Positions 12,880-25,600 of a stretch of 64,000 nt of DNA are shown piece by piece; within the stretch, counting starts at the first letter, position 1, and each line of letters opens with the position of its first letter. The stretch is taken from positions 100,084,132-100,148,131 of the forward strand of contig CM060174.1 of the NCBI GenBank assembly GCA_030549775.1, given 5' to 3'. Origin of the DNA: Tamarix chinensis (lineage: Eukaryota > Streptophyta > Magnoliopsida > Caryophyllales > Tamaricaceae). The notes under the pieces were generated by a model. It saw only the letters and a list, made by a program, of their open reading frames with translations, was not told the DNA's origin and did not search any database. A program made the position numbers and the translations under genes.

Positions 12880-13225
12880 CCAAACCAATCCACCTATGAT
12901 AATAGTGGTTAGGAGCCTTCTGCCTTGGAGACCGATCCACCGGCAATAATAGTAGTCAGGAGCATTATGTCCTGTATGTATTTTGATCCATCGGCTATAA
13001 TAATGGGGTTCCCGTACTCACATGGATATAATTAAATCATGAAAAATACTTATCACTTATAGTGGAACACCACGTGAGTCGTGGCCAAACCAATCCACCA
13101 GCCATAATAGTGGTCAGGAGCCTTCTGCATGGGAGATCGATCCACCGATAATAATAGTGGTCGGGAGCGTTCTGTCCTGTATGTATTCCAGTCCACCGGC
13201 TATAATAGTGGGGTTCCCGCATTCA
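12880..13225 (+). repeat. Six hairpin modules in two triplets (left LTR)
   Basis: Each module is about 45-60 bp with the core TCCACCGGCTATAATAGTGG, in which CCAC and GTGG can pair around an 11-nt A/T-rich loop. Intact stems are at 12890-12908, 13095-13113, 13142-13160 and 13193-13211. The copies near 12936 and 12986 have a damaged arm. Each triplet ends in GGGGTTCCCG followed by an ACTCACA-like stretch. Confidence 0.8.
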
Positions 13226-13873
13226 CATAAATACAATCCGAAAGATGATTGAATAATGATGGACTAATGGCTTAAGGCCCAAAAGTATTGATTGCACATT
13301 ATGACCTATTAATATTTGATGGACTTGTTAAGTATGTAAATGTTGTGTATACACATCTTATTATATATGTATATAGTTTTGTATCATGTGTTGCATTGCG
13401 GGATTACTTTTCAGTGTGTTTAAAAGGGTTATTCAATACCATAGTACTGAAGGGTTCCATTCGTGGGTCCCTGCCTATTTAATAAGCAGTGTCCCTTGCA
13501 GGTCCATTTCATGTGCTATTTAAGTGGGTAACGGGAAAGAGCGAAAGGAATTATCCGGAAAGTCCTAGGGTTTCACTCTTTCTTGTTTTAACCCTTAATT
13601 TAAATGTTATTCTTGTTCTTGTAACCACCATTGGTGGATTCTATTCTTGTAAATTTTTTATTACGCTACTCTGATTTCAATATGGTTTGAGTTTTTCGTA
13701 AATTGTATTTTACTCTTTCAGCCTTAGCACTTGGTATTGGAACGGTAGGAATGAACCATTCTAGTACTAAGCGTGGCGATAATATCCTTGGAATTCATAG
13801 TTTTATTATTTCGCTTTCACTTATTCTTTTAATAAAATGAAATTCTTCAGTAGTGAATTTTGGGGGTGTTACA

Positions 13874-15636
13874 CTTATTTTCACCAAAATCAATCCAATT
13901 TGCACATAAAATCCCATATATTACCAACACTTCACAAATGTAAATTAGCATTAATTAAAATAATTAAATTACCAAATGTGACCTAGGGCTGAATCTCTCC
14001 AAAACCTAAATCACTAAAATAACCAAGTCATAAACCATTTCTTCATCCCACTTACTTATCCATAAGTTAATACATTTATCCACATGTTCATTAATAATAG
14101 CACTTACATCAATATGCTTGAAAATTTAGAGTAAAGCTTAGCATGGGGTAACATGTTATGTCATATAGAATATCATATAATCACACACAAACTCATGCTA
14201 TCTACAATATCACAGTATGGGACATAGATTTTGTCTCAAATATTCTACATATAGTTCCTAGTAAAACATAGCATATTGTCATGATAATATAACACATACA
14301 TCTCAACAAAAGGCTAAACTAGAGAGATGTGTCCTTACCATAATCTGCACCAGTATCTTAGCAATTAATAGTCTTAATCACCCTCTACTCTATGATGATG
14401 ATAACCTCAAAGAAGAGGCAAAAGGGTTAGGAAAAATTTAAAGGTTAGAAAGGGATAAGCAAGGAAAGGAGAAAGGGATACAATTAGGAAAATAATAAAA
14501 CAATTAGATAGAGGTTGCACAATAGGATTGTGTAAATTATATGGGGCTTGTGTGAGGCTGTAACATAGTTTTTGGTAGTTCCTTGTAAGGAATGCATGCA
14601 GGTTAGGTGGTAGTAGCGTGAGGTATGTAAATATATGTGTGGTGGCATTATTGGTTGCTCACGTAGGTGGAGGTAGGTGGCATTAGTGGAGGATGTTGCT
14701 AAGAGGGGTGTGTTGGGTGTTAGAGAAACAAAGGTTATGTTGCATGACGTTGTGGCAAAGGTAAGATGGTGTTGTGATGATAAACATAAGTTCAACAAAA
14801 TAAATGGAAAAGAAGAAGATGAGAAAGAAAGAAGGGTCAAGGACAACAATGCAATATTTTTGTGTGAATTTTGGATGGTTAAGGAGGCTTTGCGTGAGTT
14901 ATTCACCCATCAAGCCTTGGTTTCATGGGGAATTCATGATGGAATACAGATTCAATGTGAGGATTTGGTGGAATATGGACATGGTAGCATGCATTTGTGC
15001 CATAAGTGAAGCCTAGCAGTGTGCATAACTCATGCAAGTCAAGGCATCAAATGTGATGGGTGGGCAGTGCGGTGGTGATTGCAACATGCGGGACAAACAC
15101 AAAGAAGAGGTTGTAATCTTAGGTGGTGGCAGACAATTTAGGGGTAGAACGAAACATGCTTAGCTACATAAATAGTTAGGAAGAAGAGGAGAAAGGATAA
15201 GCTAGTCGGTGCTGAATGATAGGTGAAAATTTTAGAGAAAAAAGAGAGGAGAATAGATCTAAGATTGGGGTATAAAGAAAGGCAAAAGAAAAATGGAAGA
15301 GGAAGGAAGGATTTAGGGGGTTCTTACATGAGAATGGAGAAGGTGTGAGGGGAGAATGAGGTAAGGTATGCTAAGGGGTGAAGAAGGTGGCATGAAACCA
15401 AAATGGTTTGGGTTAAGGATTAAGTGTTTGTTACCTAAATGAAAAAAGTGAGGTGAGAGGTTGAGTGTTGATATAGTTATAGTTAGGGTTTAATTTGGGT
15501 AATCAACTAGGAAGATAAAATCTTGTTTGAAAGGGGAGATGTTAAGATAAGATAATTTAACCAATATTATAGATTTAGGCAGGATTAAAAAGCTAAATGT
15601 CAGAAAATTAAGATCAGAAAATTTTGGGGTGTTTCA
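13874..15636. other. Repeat-derived DNA with an LTR-like right end
   Basis: AT-rich, then purine-rich DNA with no supported host gene. It ends in AAAATTTTGGGGTGTTTCA (15618-15636), which resembles the 3' end of an LTR, directly before the LINE relic. A matching 5' end and target duplication could not be fixed, so element limits are unknown. Confidence 0.4.
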
Positions 15637-16726
15637 TTGTCTACCCCATATTAAGGAAGAATTGCATAATGGTAATTGGTGTCCTTTTTTGGTTTCCAAT
15701 CATAAGGTTTATTTCTCCCATCTCATGCCTGCATATGATATTATCATTTTTTGCTAAAGGTGAGGACACTAGCTTTAACAAATTAAAAAATGTCCTATCC
15801 ATTTTTTTTCTTTTTGTGAATCTAGGTAAAGTATTAGTCTTGAGAAATCTAAGATGATTTTCACTAAGAACCATAAAGAGAACGAAAAAATTTGATACTC
15901 TCTCCTTTTGATTGTATCCCTTACTCAACACCTTGGGAAATATTTAGGTTTAAATTCAATAATCAAATATCTTCCTCAATAAAATTCGATGGTCTTCTAG
16001 AGAAACTCAAGAACAAACTTGCTAAGTGGAAGGTTGATTCACTTTGTTTGACAATTAAAGTAGTTTTTGCTAAAACTTCTCTTGAATCCATCATAGTTTA
16101 TGCCAGGCAACTTTATAAGGTTCCAAAAAAATAACTTGTGAATTTGATAAAATTACTAGGAATCTTCTTTAGGAATCTAATCACAGGAGAAGAAGACTCT
16201 ACCATGTGTCTTGGAAGGTGATTCTCATTGCAAAGGACAATGGTGGTATATGTCTTAGGGTAGATAAAACCAATAACTTAACTCATCTTATGAGTCTTGT
16301 TTGGAGAACATGGAATAATAAATATGAGCTTTGGGCATGTGATGTTATTGAGATATAGCTTTCCTTATAAAAGCACTTTTGAAAGGAAATACAAAGCAAT
16401 GCCTACCTAGAAAACCATATACATAGTTAAACCTCTTCTTAATGAAGGTACTTATTGGTCTATTAGAAATAACTAAATTGTTAAATGTAGGTATCATTGG
16501 TGGATTGGGGAATGCAACAATCACAAACTTATTCAAGGGTCTTCAAGGTGCATGAGGACGACATGAAGTTTGGTTCCTTCTAGAAAGAAAAAAAATTGAT
16601 ATTTCTTCTCTATCTCTTTTGAGCTTAATATTATGGACCATATCAAAGCATCCTCCAAGCTTTGGATGGGTGAAAAGGATGATGCCATATCATGGAGGTT
16701 CAACATTGATGGTACTTTCACCCAAA
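15637..16726 (+). pseudogene. Decayed LINE (L1-type) reverse transcriptase, C-terminal half
   Basis: Stretches in shifting frames match plant LINE ORF2: a fragment corresponding to the ISHLLFADD region at about 15710-15760 (the acidic pair is damaged), then LLEKLKNKLAKWKVDSLCLT at about 15990-16050. Next comes ITRN...SNHRRRRLYHVSWK and KDNGGICLR at about 16150-16260, and finally NIDGTF, the start of an RNase H-like segment, near 16705. Several stops and frameshifts make it non-functional. It is cut off at 16727 by a CACTA-like terminus. The N-terminal endonuclease part is missing. Confidence 0.75.
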
Positions 16727-18235
16727 CACTATGAGAAAAAGGATAATTATTGATGAATTTATCACGAATGAAAAAATATCATTGGTAAATGCAATTAATA
16801 TCAATGCCTTATTGTTGGTAAAATGTTCTCAAACACAAAATAATTTTGAGAGGAAAAAATCATATGTAAAATTTATTACCAATGACATGTTGGCGGTGAA
16901 TTGTTTGTGCAAAACTTTTCCCTCCAAAATCTTGAAGAAAATGGAAGGGGAAAAGAGAAAAGAATGTTGATAATAAAAAGGTCTAAATTTACTCCCACTT
17001 CAAGCTAAATAACATCTTTCCTTATTTTTACTAGTAAATTTTTTCGTAAAAAATAAAATAAAATAAAATAAACTTATTATTAACGACAAAGTCCTAAAAA
17101 TATCCCTCCTCAAAATGGAAAAGAATTCCACCTTACTTTTTTTTAACTGATAAAAAATTACTAAAGATAATAAGTCATCATATGAAATAGGTAATTTTGA
17201 GGGAGAATAAAACACAAAGTTTCATTAAAAGGCCCTAAAAGTCTAACACTGATGACCATTGACCTTAATACCAATAATATGTTGTCAATGATAAGGGACT
17301 CTGTATATGAAATAGAGGGGGAATCAGAATCCTATCCCATACCCACATTCTTTTCCTAGACCCCGTCGCTCATCCTTTTCCTTTTCCACACACTATGAAT
17401 GATCTTCTACCTCCTCCATTACTCCTCCTTCTACCTCCATTTCCATTTTCATTTCACTAATTGTTGCAATTTTTTGCTGCATTTTACTTTCAATTTCATT
17501 TTTGTTAGTTATTTTACAAAATACTAAATTTGTTTCTGTAGTTTGTGGAAACTCCTAATTTTTATAATCTCATTAGTTCCACATTCATCTTCCTTTCCCT
17601 CTCACTTATTTTAGAAATTTTTTAGTGTATTTTGCTTTTAATTTCATTTTTATTGGCCATTTTCTGAAGTGTAATTTTTTTTAAGTTTAAAATTACTCAT
17701 CAAAGTTTGTTAGAGCCATTATTTTTTTCCTTTTTTGCTATGTCTTTTTATGCTTGTTAATTCTAACAATATTCGATATGGTGAAGTAGTAAATGTGGTA
17801 TTTATTACACATACATAGATGTATATGTATGTAATATATATGCTTTGTTAATTAGCATGTGGGTGTTATAGTGGCTATTGTGTGGATTTTTGTATAAATA
17901 ATGGTTGTTATTATGTGAAACTAAATAATTTTTTAAACTATTAATTTTATTTTAATGTTAGTATATGTTGTATAATTGAATGAGTAAATTGTTGTAGATG
18001 ATTTGTTAGTATACATGCGATCAAGTTAGTATTTTATTTAATTTTATTATTTGTATGTATTAGATTATGTATTTAATTAGCATGTAGGATTATATAATTT
18101 AGTATGATAAATATTTTATTTTTTGAATTAATGTATATTTGAGCATTTTGGTATATGTGTTAGTTTTTTCTATATATGAGCATGTTAGAATGTATGTTTT
18201 AGAATATATGTTAATATATGCATGTCAGGAATTTA

Positions 18236-18261
18236 ATATATATATATATATATATATATAC
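18236..18261. repeat. (TA)n microsatellite
   Basis: About 13 TA units inside the CACTA-like element. Confidence 0.9.
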
Positions 18262-19454
18262 TAAGTTAGTTAAAATAAAAATAAATATCTAATGTAAAAA
18301 GAAAATATTTCTTAGATATATAAAAAATATCTTGGATAAAATGGATTTTTTTCTACACTTTAAGGATAGAATGTAGAAAAGAATAAATATTTTCTATAAA
18401 CTTGAAGGATAAAGTAGAAGAACATAAATATTAATTAAACTTAAATAAAATAAATGTTGATTAAATTTAAATAAATTAAGTATTTAATGTAAAAAAAAAT
18501 TAATATTTTAAATGTATTGTAGTACTATCTAATAATTAATTGTTTTATGAATAAATTGTATAAAAATAGTCCATTAATACTAATAGTTACATAAATACAT
18601 ATATTATAGCATTCTCTTAGAATTAAATTTTAGTCAAAAATAAGTCCCTAGGTCCAAAAGTGTCATAAAATCATATTATTAATTGAGATAATGATATTTA
18701 ACATACTTGTGATAAGCAAGATGAATAATTCATTTAAGTTATTATAATAAAAAATATTAAAAATCAATTTCAATTAATGATAGTAGTTTGCTTAAGTTTA
18801 TAATAATAATAAGTAATAATGGAATATTAAATAATAAATTTTATTACAACTTTAAGATTACAAAATAATTTTGTGAGTTAATATAAGGAATATTGGCTCA
18901 AAGACAATTAATAGAGCCTTCATTTTTTTAGCCAAATTTGTAGTAAAAATGTGTAGGCTTGTGGAACCCACCAAAAGAAAATGTGACATTAAATTGAATT
19001 AGCGGTATGTGTGTGTGTGTGATAAAGAAAACATTATATATGTTGTAACAAACTTTTATAATAAATATGATTTTTTTTTTAAAAAACGCATATAAGAAAA
19101 TTTTAAAATAAATAAAGAAAATAGGGTGAAGCATACCACTCTGAGTTGTCACAATACACAATTGTTGGCATAAAAAGGTATTTAAAATTTTAGTCAATTA
19201 TTGTAATATATGAACTTGAAATTTTTTTTTCCTAAAACAATAGGCTCATCTAGAAACAAAAAAGTTAAAAGTTGAGGCTGAGACCTATAGAGAGATGCAC
19301 TATAACACAGGAAAATTGGTCACTTAGGAGGCAAAAAATATTCTTATGAGTTAGCTAATATTAATTTAGATATTGTTTATATTTGTAGAATTATATATCT
19401 AACTTTAGCTTTCTTCATATACAAAACACAATCTTGAAGAAGCAAGAGGAATGA

Positions 19455-19740
19455 TTGTTGCAAATGGATAATAATAGTGCCACTTTTGTTGAACTTATAA
19501 CCCTAATAAGGATTGATGAGACACCAATACTTGTGGAGGTCCTAGGTAGTTGTCGTGGACATAGGAGAAGAGTGGGTCGACAGCTTCCAAGAGAGGGTTT
19601 CAACCATTATTTGTTTCTATTTGAGTTAGCCGCAAAATAAGAGCAACAATGGAAAACATAGATGCATCAACAACAATCAACAACCAATGAATGTCTAACT
19701 CGAACATAAGCAACATTTGAATGAAAAAAGCAAGAATTGT
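19455..19740 (+). pseudogene. Plant En/Spm (Ptta-type) transposase C-terminal relic
   Basis: The frame reads PILVEVLGSCRGHRRRVGRQ, which resembles the VEVLG...GYVRGLG segment near the C-terminus of plant En/Spm-associated proteins. A Gln-rich, stop-interrupted stretch (MHQQQ... QKKQELL) follows, like the coiled tail of the same proteins. The upstream part is absent. The family assignment is from recalled motif similarity only. Confidence 0.45.
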
Positions 19741-20839
19741 TGTAGATTAAAACATTTATGCTTTAATTTAGTCAAGCTCGTCCACCTTCAACATGAAATC
19801 AAAGAGAAAATGAAGATGATCCTAACGATAGTTAGGTTTTAGTATTTCAAAAAATTAATATTATGTTTGTATCAACATTTATCTTCTAATGAATTTCTAT
19901 TTCACATAATTATTCACATTAATTTGCATATAAAAATTTATATTTCACATAAAAATTTGTTACATATTATACTTAAAAAACCCTCCTTATCATCAATGAC
20001 ATATTGTTAGTATTAGAAAGATTAATTTTTTCCCTTTTTTAATTTAAAAAAAAATCTTCTCATTGACCAAAGAAATCTCAAAATTGATTTTCTTTCAAAT
20101 TTTAATATTTGTTGCTAGTCTCAGACTTGTAATAAGTAAATGTGAAAAAAAAATATTCTTATTAATTTGAAGACATGTGTCATGGGCATTAGAATTTTGT
20201 GGGTCGTTGGTAATAAAATTCTTACTAACGACTTACCAATCATTAGAAATAGGCATATCACCTGCCTAATTATAACCATCCATATATTCCCTCATTTATG
20301 TAGTGTCTGCTTAGCGTACAACATATCCTCTCTGAATACTAGTGAGAAAGAATAGTCTCGGATTTGGAGCGTCAATTCACCATCACGACTACTCCTTTTT
20401 TGTGGCATCTCAATGATGAAAGATTGCCAACTGACTAGTCCCTTTTGCTTCGAGAAACTAAAGAAGGCATGGATTGCCCTCTTTCCATTGGTAAGGTTGA
20501 AACTTACCCACATTTTGATTTGTTGAAAACCAAGACTATGCCGCCTTATAGTTTTCTGTCAACTATTCTTCTTTTTTAACCTTTCCTACCCTCCATGATT
20601 TTTTTTAGATTTGCCAAAATTGTAAAAATAATAACAATAAGATATAGCATATATCTTAATATTGAGTTTTGATTCATGTGATTTAGGAAATATGGCTCAT
20701 TAAGAATGACTTTATCTTCAACACCAAAGGCCACATTTACTTCTCCCTTCTTTATAGATGGATTTTCAAGTGGGTGTTCCTTGAAACTCACAAAAACAAA
20801 ACATGTCGTCCAAAATCAATTTGACACTCTATTTGGTTA

Positions 20840-21215
20840 CCCTCCATTTTGTAACTTCCTTAGCATTGATGATTCGGTGAAGGGCAATGAGAAACATGTT
20901 GGTGGCGGAGGCCTTATTAGAGATGAACGGAGGAACATGGATTGCAAGTTTTTCATGAAGAGTTTACGACACTCATATTTTAGAGGAAGAGCTTTGGGCC
21001 TTGCGAGATGGTGTTTTACTTTCTCGGGACCTAAAATTCAGTTGCTTGGAAACTGAACGCAATGCTATGATTGCTTGTAATCTCATTCACAATTTCATTC
21101 CTTCGCATCCTCTTTTTGGAATTATTTTTTGTTGTAGGAAACATTTAAAGTTATTTATTGAAACTAGAATCCAACATATCAATCAAGAAAGGAATAAAGG
21201 TATTTATTGAAACTG
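20840..21215 (+). pseudogene. LINE-type RNase H domain relic
   Basis: The first frame has SIDDSVKGN and GGGLIRDERR, matching the NVDGSxKGN and GGVLRD motifs of the RNase H domain that follows reverse transcriptase in plant LINEs. After a frameshift, ILEEELWALRDGVLLS and a segment ending HINQERNK match AELWALRDGL and HIYREAN. It carries the same RNase H start as the relic at 16705, so it is a separate copy and not the other half of that LINE. Confidence 0.6.
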
Positions 21216-22627
21216 ATAACATCAACAAACTTATGTTGTCCTATTTCTTTAGAGTACATATTTTTGGACAAATGTACCTCTTTCCTTTCGATTGTAATCC
21301 TACATGACACAAGGTTAGGCTCCACTATCCACTATGTATACTCTTTTTTTTTGGTAAGCAGAAATTATATTAATTAGGAATATTTGCATACATAAGTATA
21401 TATAATTCCTAACAATCTTCCAAAAAAAGGACAAACATAATAATAATAAATCAGCATAATCAAATTATACATCCAAATGTATAAGCTCTTTTGATTAATC
21501 TACTTTACTTTGGAAAAGGTTTAATCTACTTTATGAATTATTAAAAATAGATTATTATATATAGAATTATTGATGAGCCGCAAAGTCAAACCTACTTGAA
21601 CTTAGTTTGTTTAATTTTTTTTAATATTATAACTCAACTAAAATATATAATGAGCAAAATAAATCTGACTTCATCTTAGCTCGAAAAGGTAGGCGAAATA
21701 TTATATCCAACTTATCTCATTCAATGTAAATGAACTAAATCAGCTCGTTTAACTTAATTTAATTTATGCTTCACCTTATTTAGCTATTTGACCCATTCAT
21801 TAAATAAATTCTATATAAGTTTTGTGAATATTATATACAAATCTTTCAAATTCTATATACAAATTTATAACAAACATGTAAATATGTTTATATATAGACC
21901 AAAGACCAAACTTATAAACAATTTAATGAGGCCAAATTCAAGCCAACTCACAAACAAATAAGTCAAATTTACTATAAATTGAGCTCAATTTATTTACCTA
22001 AACAAATAAGCCGAATCGAACATTTAATAAATTAAACTAAGTCTATTAGTAACCCGACAAATCGTGTCGATGACCCTTATTACAAGCCCATGTGCCCAGA
22101 AAATCCGAAATTAATATCCAAAGTCTTGCCTTTAGCAAAAGCTTACGATCTATTATTATATCCCCTCATATAGTATGAAAGTAGGATTGGGGCAAGACAG
22201 GAAAACTAGGAAATAGTCCGACATGTATTGTATTTCAGCAAAGAAACAGAAATGGTACATTACAGACTCATAGTTACGCAATGGTATTGCAAGAATGATT
22301 CAGAGACCTCCATTACATAAGCACGAGTTTACACGAACAAAAATGTGACGCAACACCACTCAAGAATCTCAGTGTATTACTAAATATTTGTCATATGCCC
22401 CTTCAAAAACTTGATGATGTATCTACGACAACAGATAGAAAAATCAATGACAGTCGCGCATATGTTCGCAGAAGCACCAACACCAGGCAGCAGCTCCAAC
22501 TCACTACTGACTACTGAGCTCATCCTGTGCAGGAGAGAATGACAACTTAAGCTGTATCAAAATGAAGCTCTCACCACAAGGAAAAGGATGATTCTTGCGA
22601 AAGACTTAGCCCAGCAGTTGACGAACA
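21216..22627. other. AT-rich intergenic DNA and 3' flank of the EIPR1 homologue
   Basis: No gene supported. An oligo(T)-GGTAAGCAGAAATTATATTAA stretch near 21343 looks like dispersed-repeat sequence. The part from about 22200 to 22627 is less AT-biased and probably holds the 3' UTR of the leftward gene. Confidence 0.4.
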
Positions 22628-25600
22628 TCATTTCTTGTTGAGATGGGGTTTGATCGATTCTACAACCACCTATACAACAAAAAACTGATAAATCAAAATA
22701 AAGTCCACAGTGCCACCGCCAGCAATGGAAACCAGGGTAGTCAGAAAAACTGACCCCCTAAGCAACCACACCCTTTAATTAAATCTATGAATAGAACATC
22801 AAAAAGATCCATGGAAGCAATAATCTAGAACGTTAGAAAACACAGGAAAATCAATTTTTCGGTCCACCGGCAATAATGTGGTCAAGTACGTTCTGCCGTG
22901 TGGAGTGTGGGATAATGTGGACAACTTTGTAAGGGGAACATTCAAAATCAAAGTGAAGCATAGTTAGATATATGATCAATTTCATTCGGATACCATAATA
23001 TTTGACCTAGTATTTAAGGATACTATGTTTTTCAATTAGTTCCATAAAGGTATAAAGCCAACAAAGTACTGAAATAGCTTAAAAACTTAAGAAAAACTCC
23101 TTACAAGTAAAAAGGTGAAATACTTTAAGAAAATTCAAGAAAGTTCATAAATTCCTAAAAGATCCAAAAAATATAAAATTCCTAAAATTATTCCACAATA
23201 CATTCAAATGATTAAAATACTCCCGGATCATCTAAGAAAAATAGAGAATATTAAAGCCTATATTATTTCAACAAATTTAAATAAACAATTTATAGGCTGG
23301 TATTGGCGGAAAATAAATTTAAAATAGTGTGATACCTCTATGGATCTAAAAAACATAGTACCCTGTAAAGATTAGGTCTAATATTACAGTACCCAAAAGA
23401 AAATCATCCAATGAAAACAAGTATCAGGTCAGCTCAAGTCAGGTTGACTCAAGTTTAAGGTAATTAAGCTTCAATTGATTCAGATTTTGGAGTCCTGAAT
23501 AGGATCACCTTGAAAGGCTTGAATCACTTCAAGTCAGGTACAATAGGATTCAAGATTCTGGGGTTTAGAATGCAACCACTTGAAAGTCTTCCATCTTAAT
23601 GTTTTTAAGATGGGTCGGTTTGTCAGGTACAGTTGGGTCTCGCCAGTTGCATGGGTTCGTTCACTGTTAAATGTAACAAAATAAAAGATATAATATGGTG
23701 GAAAATAATTATGAAAATATATGTTGTTAAATATATTTTCTTTCTAGTTCTCTACATGAAATAACAGAGAATCAAATTGGAACACAAATCAATGAACATC
23801 TTTCTGCAATTTCCAAAGAATATTGTTGTCCACTGGAAAATGGAAAACTATTTTCTAGAAGCAAGCAGGCATGAACATGTTTGCTTATTTCCTGAAAATT
23901 TGGAGAAATCTTCCACAAAACACCTCCTTAATATCCGTAGTAAACACACCCTCATATTCTCCATGGTGTTTGTAATTTCTTCTGCTTCTTCCTTTTTATC
24001 ACAGGTGTAGGGGGTGAGGGATTATGGTTCCTTCTCACAAGGATTAGCAAAGTTTGTGCTACCATAAATACCTTCACATGGTTAGAAGAAAAAATAAAGA
24101 ATAATTGGGGGGGGGGGGATGACAAAACACACAGGAGGCAATTAAATGCATTGGCTTACCCTCCCATCATAGGACAGTGATGCAAAAATCCAAGGCTCTC
24201 GATAACTCCAAGCAAGACCTGGAAAAAGATGTTTAAGTCGGTCAACTGATTACAGGATGGTTTTATTTATAAATGCTTGGTATAAATGAATATAATGTGG
24301 GGATGGGATGGAAAATTACCATAAACACTCTCTTCGTAGTCATTGTATGAACTGAGTAACGGATTGGATCGTTCAGTGGGTGACTCAACCAGGCTATAAG
24401 AAATTTTTTGAATAAATTACTTCCAAAAAAGATTTCCTAACTGGCAACTTGGATGAATATATTCCTGAAATATTTCTATAGAAGAAAAACTACCTTTCAG
24501 ATTTTACATTATCAACACTGAACGTAGGAGCTGACCATAAGTTAACAGCAGAGTCTGTTCCAGCACTCTGACAAATAAAAATATAGAAAACAAACAAACA
24601 TTAAAAAGATACTCACAGCTTCAAAAAGAAGCAAAACAATGGCAGATACGATTGCATTGCAATGAAACACATGCAACCACATATATGAGTATGAATACAC
24701 TACATCAAACTCCAGGGCTGAACCGAGTATTATACATGCTCAATCCATCAGTTGGGACCAATAAAATCATCAAGAAAATACTAGCTTGGTCACCTAATCC
24801 TTCTTAACAAATGTTCATGAGACTCTTTAACATGACTGAGCATGGGGTAGTGGCTGACATTCACCAAGTGAAAATATGGTCCCAACTACGGACCTGAATG
24901 CACGAATGCATCCACAGCCATGCCTGTGGTACACAAGCATGCATTTGTGGATGCTGCCAAAGTTTCATATTGTGCAAGCACATATCTAACTAGCAAGTGT
25001 GTGTGAGAGAGAGAGAAGGATAAGAGAGGGAACCAAAATCAACCCGTCGTACTCAGGGTTGCACCGAACCACCCATGCCCTGGCAAAGCAAAAAACATCT
25101 TCCATAAGAGATGAAGTCTATGAAAATTAATTCGATACATTGACAAAGCCAATTAATTTTAAGGCATAGCGAAACAAACAAAAGGTAGCTCTCCTATAAC
25201 ATGGAATTCAGCATTGTCAAAGTGTTGTTTGTATGCGTGCAGCAAGATGTATTCCAACAGCAAAGATAAAGAGTGGGACACCTTATTAGGAAATATGTAA
25301 TTTTCACTTCATTTGTTTTGCCTTTTTTAACTACAACTGGCTAGAGTATGCCTGCCACACAGGTAATGTGTAACAGCGTATCATTTGAACGAGCATCCAA
25401 GCAAATTTCCTAAAACAGAGATAGCAATTCTATCATATATCATACCAGTGTGCATGTCCAGGCAGCTCAGTGAGGGGGACCCTTGGCTTTCTCAGATCCC
25501 AAATGCGAATCCCAGACTCATCTTCAGCAGTTACCTAGGTTATAATGAAACATTCAGGGACCCATAAGAACTAAGAAGGCTTGATGTGGCTGGATCCAGT

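Larger units (their letters stand above)
9004..13873 (+). mobile_element. Long solo LTR, about 4.87 kb
   Basis: The unit begins TGTAATCCTCC and ends GGGGGTGTTACA, so it has TG...CA ends forming an imperfect inverted repeat. Flanks are CTAAT (8999-9003) and CTTAT (13874-13878), a 5-bp target duplication with one mismatch. No primer-binding site follows it and no polypurine tract precedes it, and no retroviral-type protein is encoded, so it fits a solo LTR. Internal order: AT-rich head; pyrimidine-rich block (9300-10470); AT-rich stretch; minisatellite (11180-12150); six hairpin modules (12880-13225). The start matches the element at 59444. Lineage is uncertain; LTRs of this length are typical of Ty3/gypsy rather than Copia. 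Confidence 0.75.
16727..20305 (+). mobile_element. Decayed CACTA (En/Spm)-like DNA transposon
   Basis: The left end reads CACTATGAGAAAAAGG, the form of plant CACTA terminal repeats. Repeated short motifs of the type TTGGTAAT...ATTACCAA and AACGAC lie just inside both ends (16790-17290 and 19980-20250), as subterminal repeats do. The proposed right end, CATTTATGTAGTG (20293-20305), is a poor inverse of the left end and no 3-bp target duplication matches, so that limit is weak. Internally a transposase-like relic is present at 19455-19740. Confidence 0.55.

Noticed and set aside
11180..13225. Possible CRISPR-like array because of regularly spaced repeats
   Set aside because: Units are contiguous or part of an LTR, spacers are not unique, and the genome is a plant's.
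14484..14906. 140-codon minus-strand frame
   Set aside because: Low-complexity Ser/Leu/Thr/His sequence in purine-rich repeat-derived DNA, with no motif.
8902..15636. An older LTR element from TGTAACAACACC (8902) to GGGGTGTTTCA (15636), hosting the solo LTR
   Set aside because: The ends resemble an inverted pair, but the flanking bases (TTTAA and TTGTC) do not form a target duplication, so the limits are not supported.
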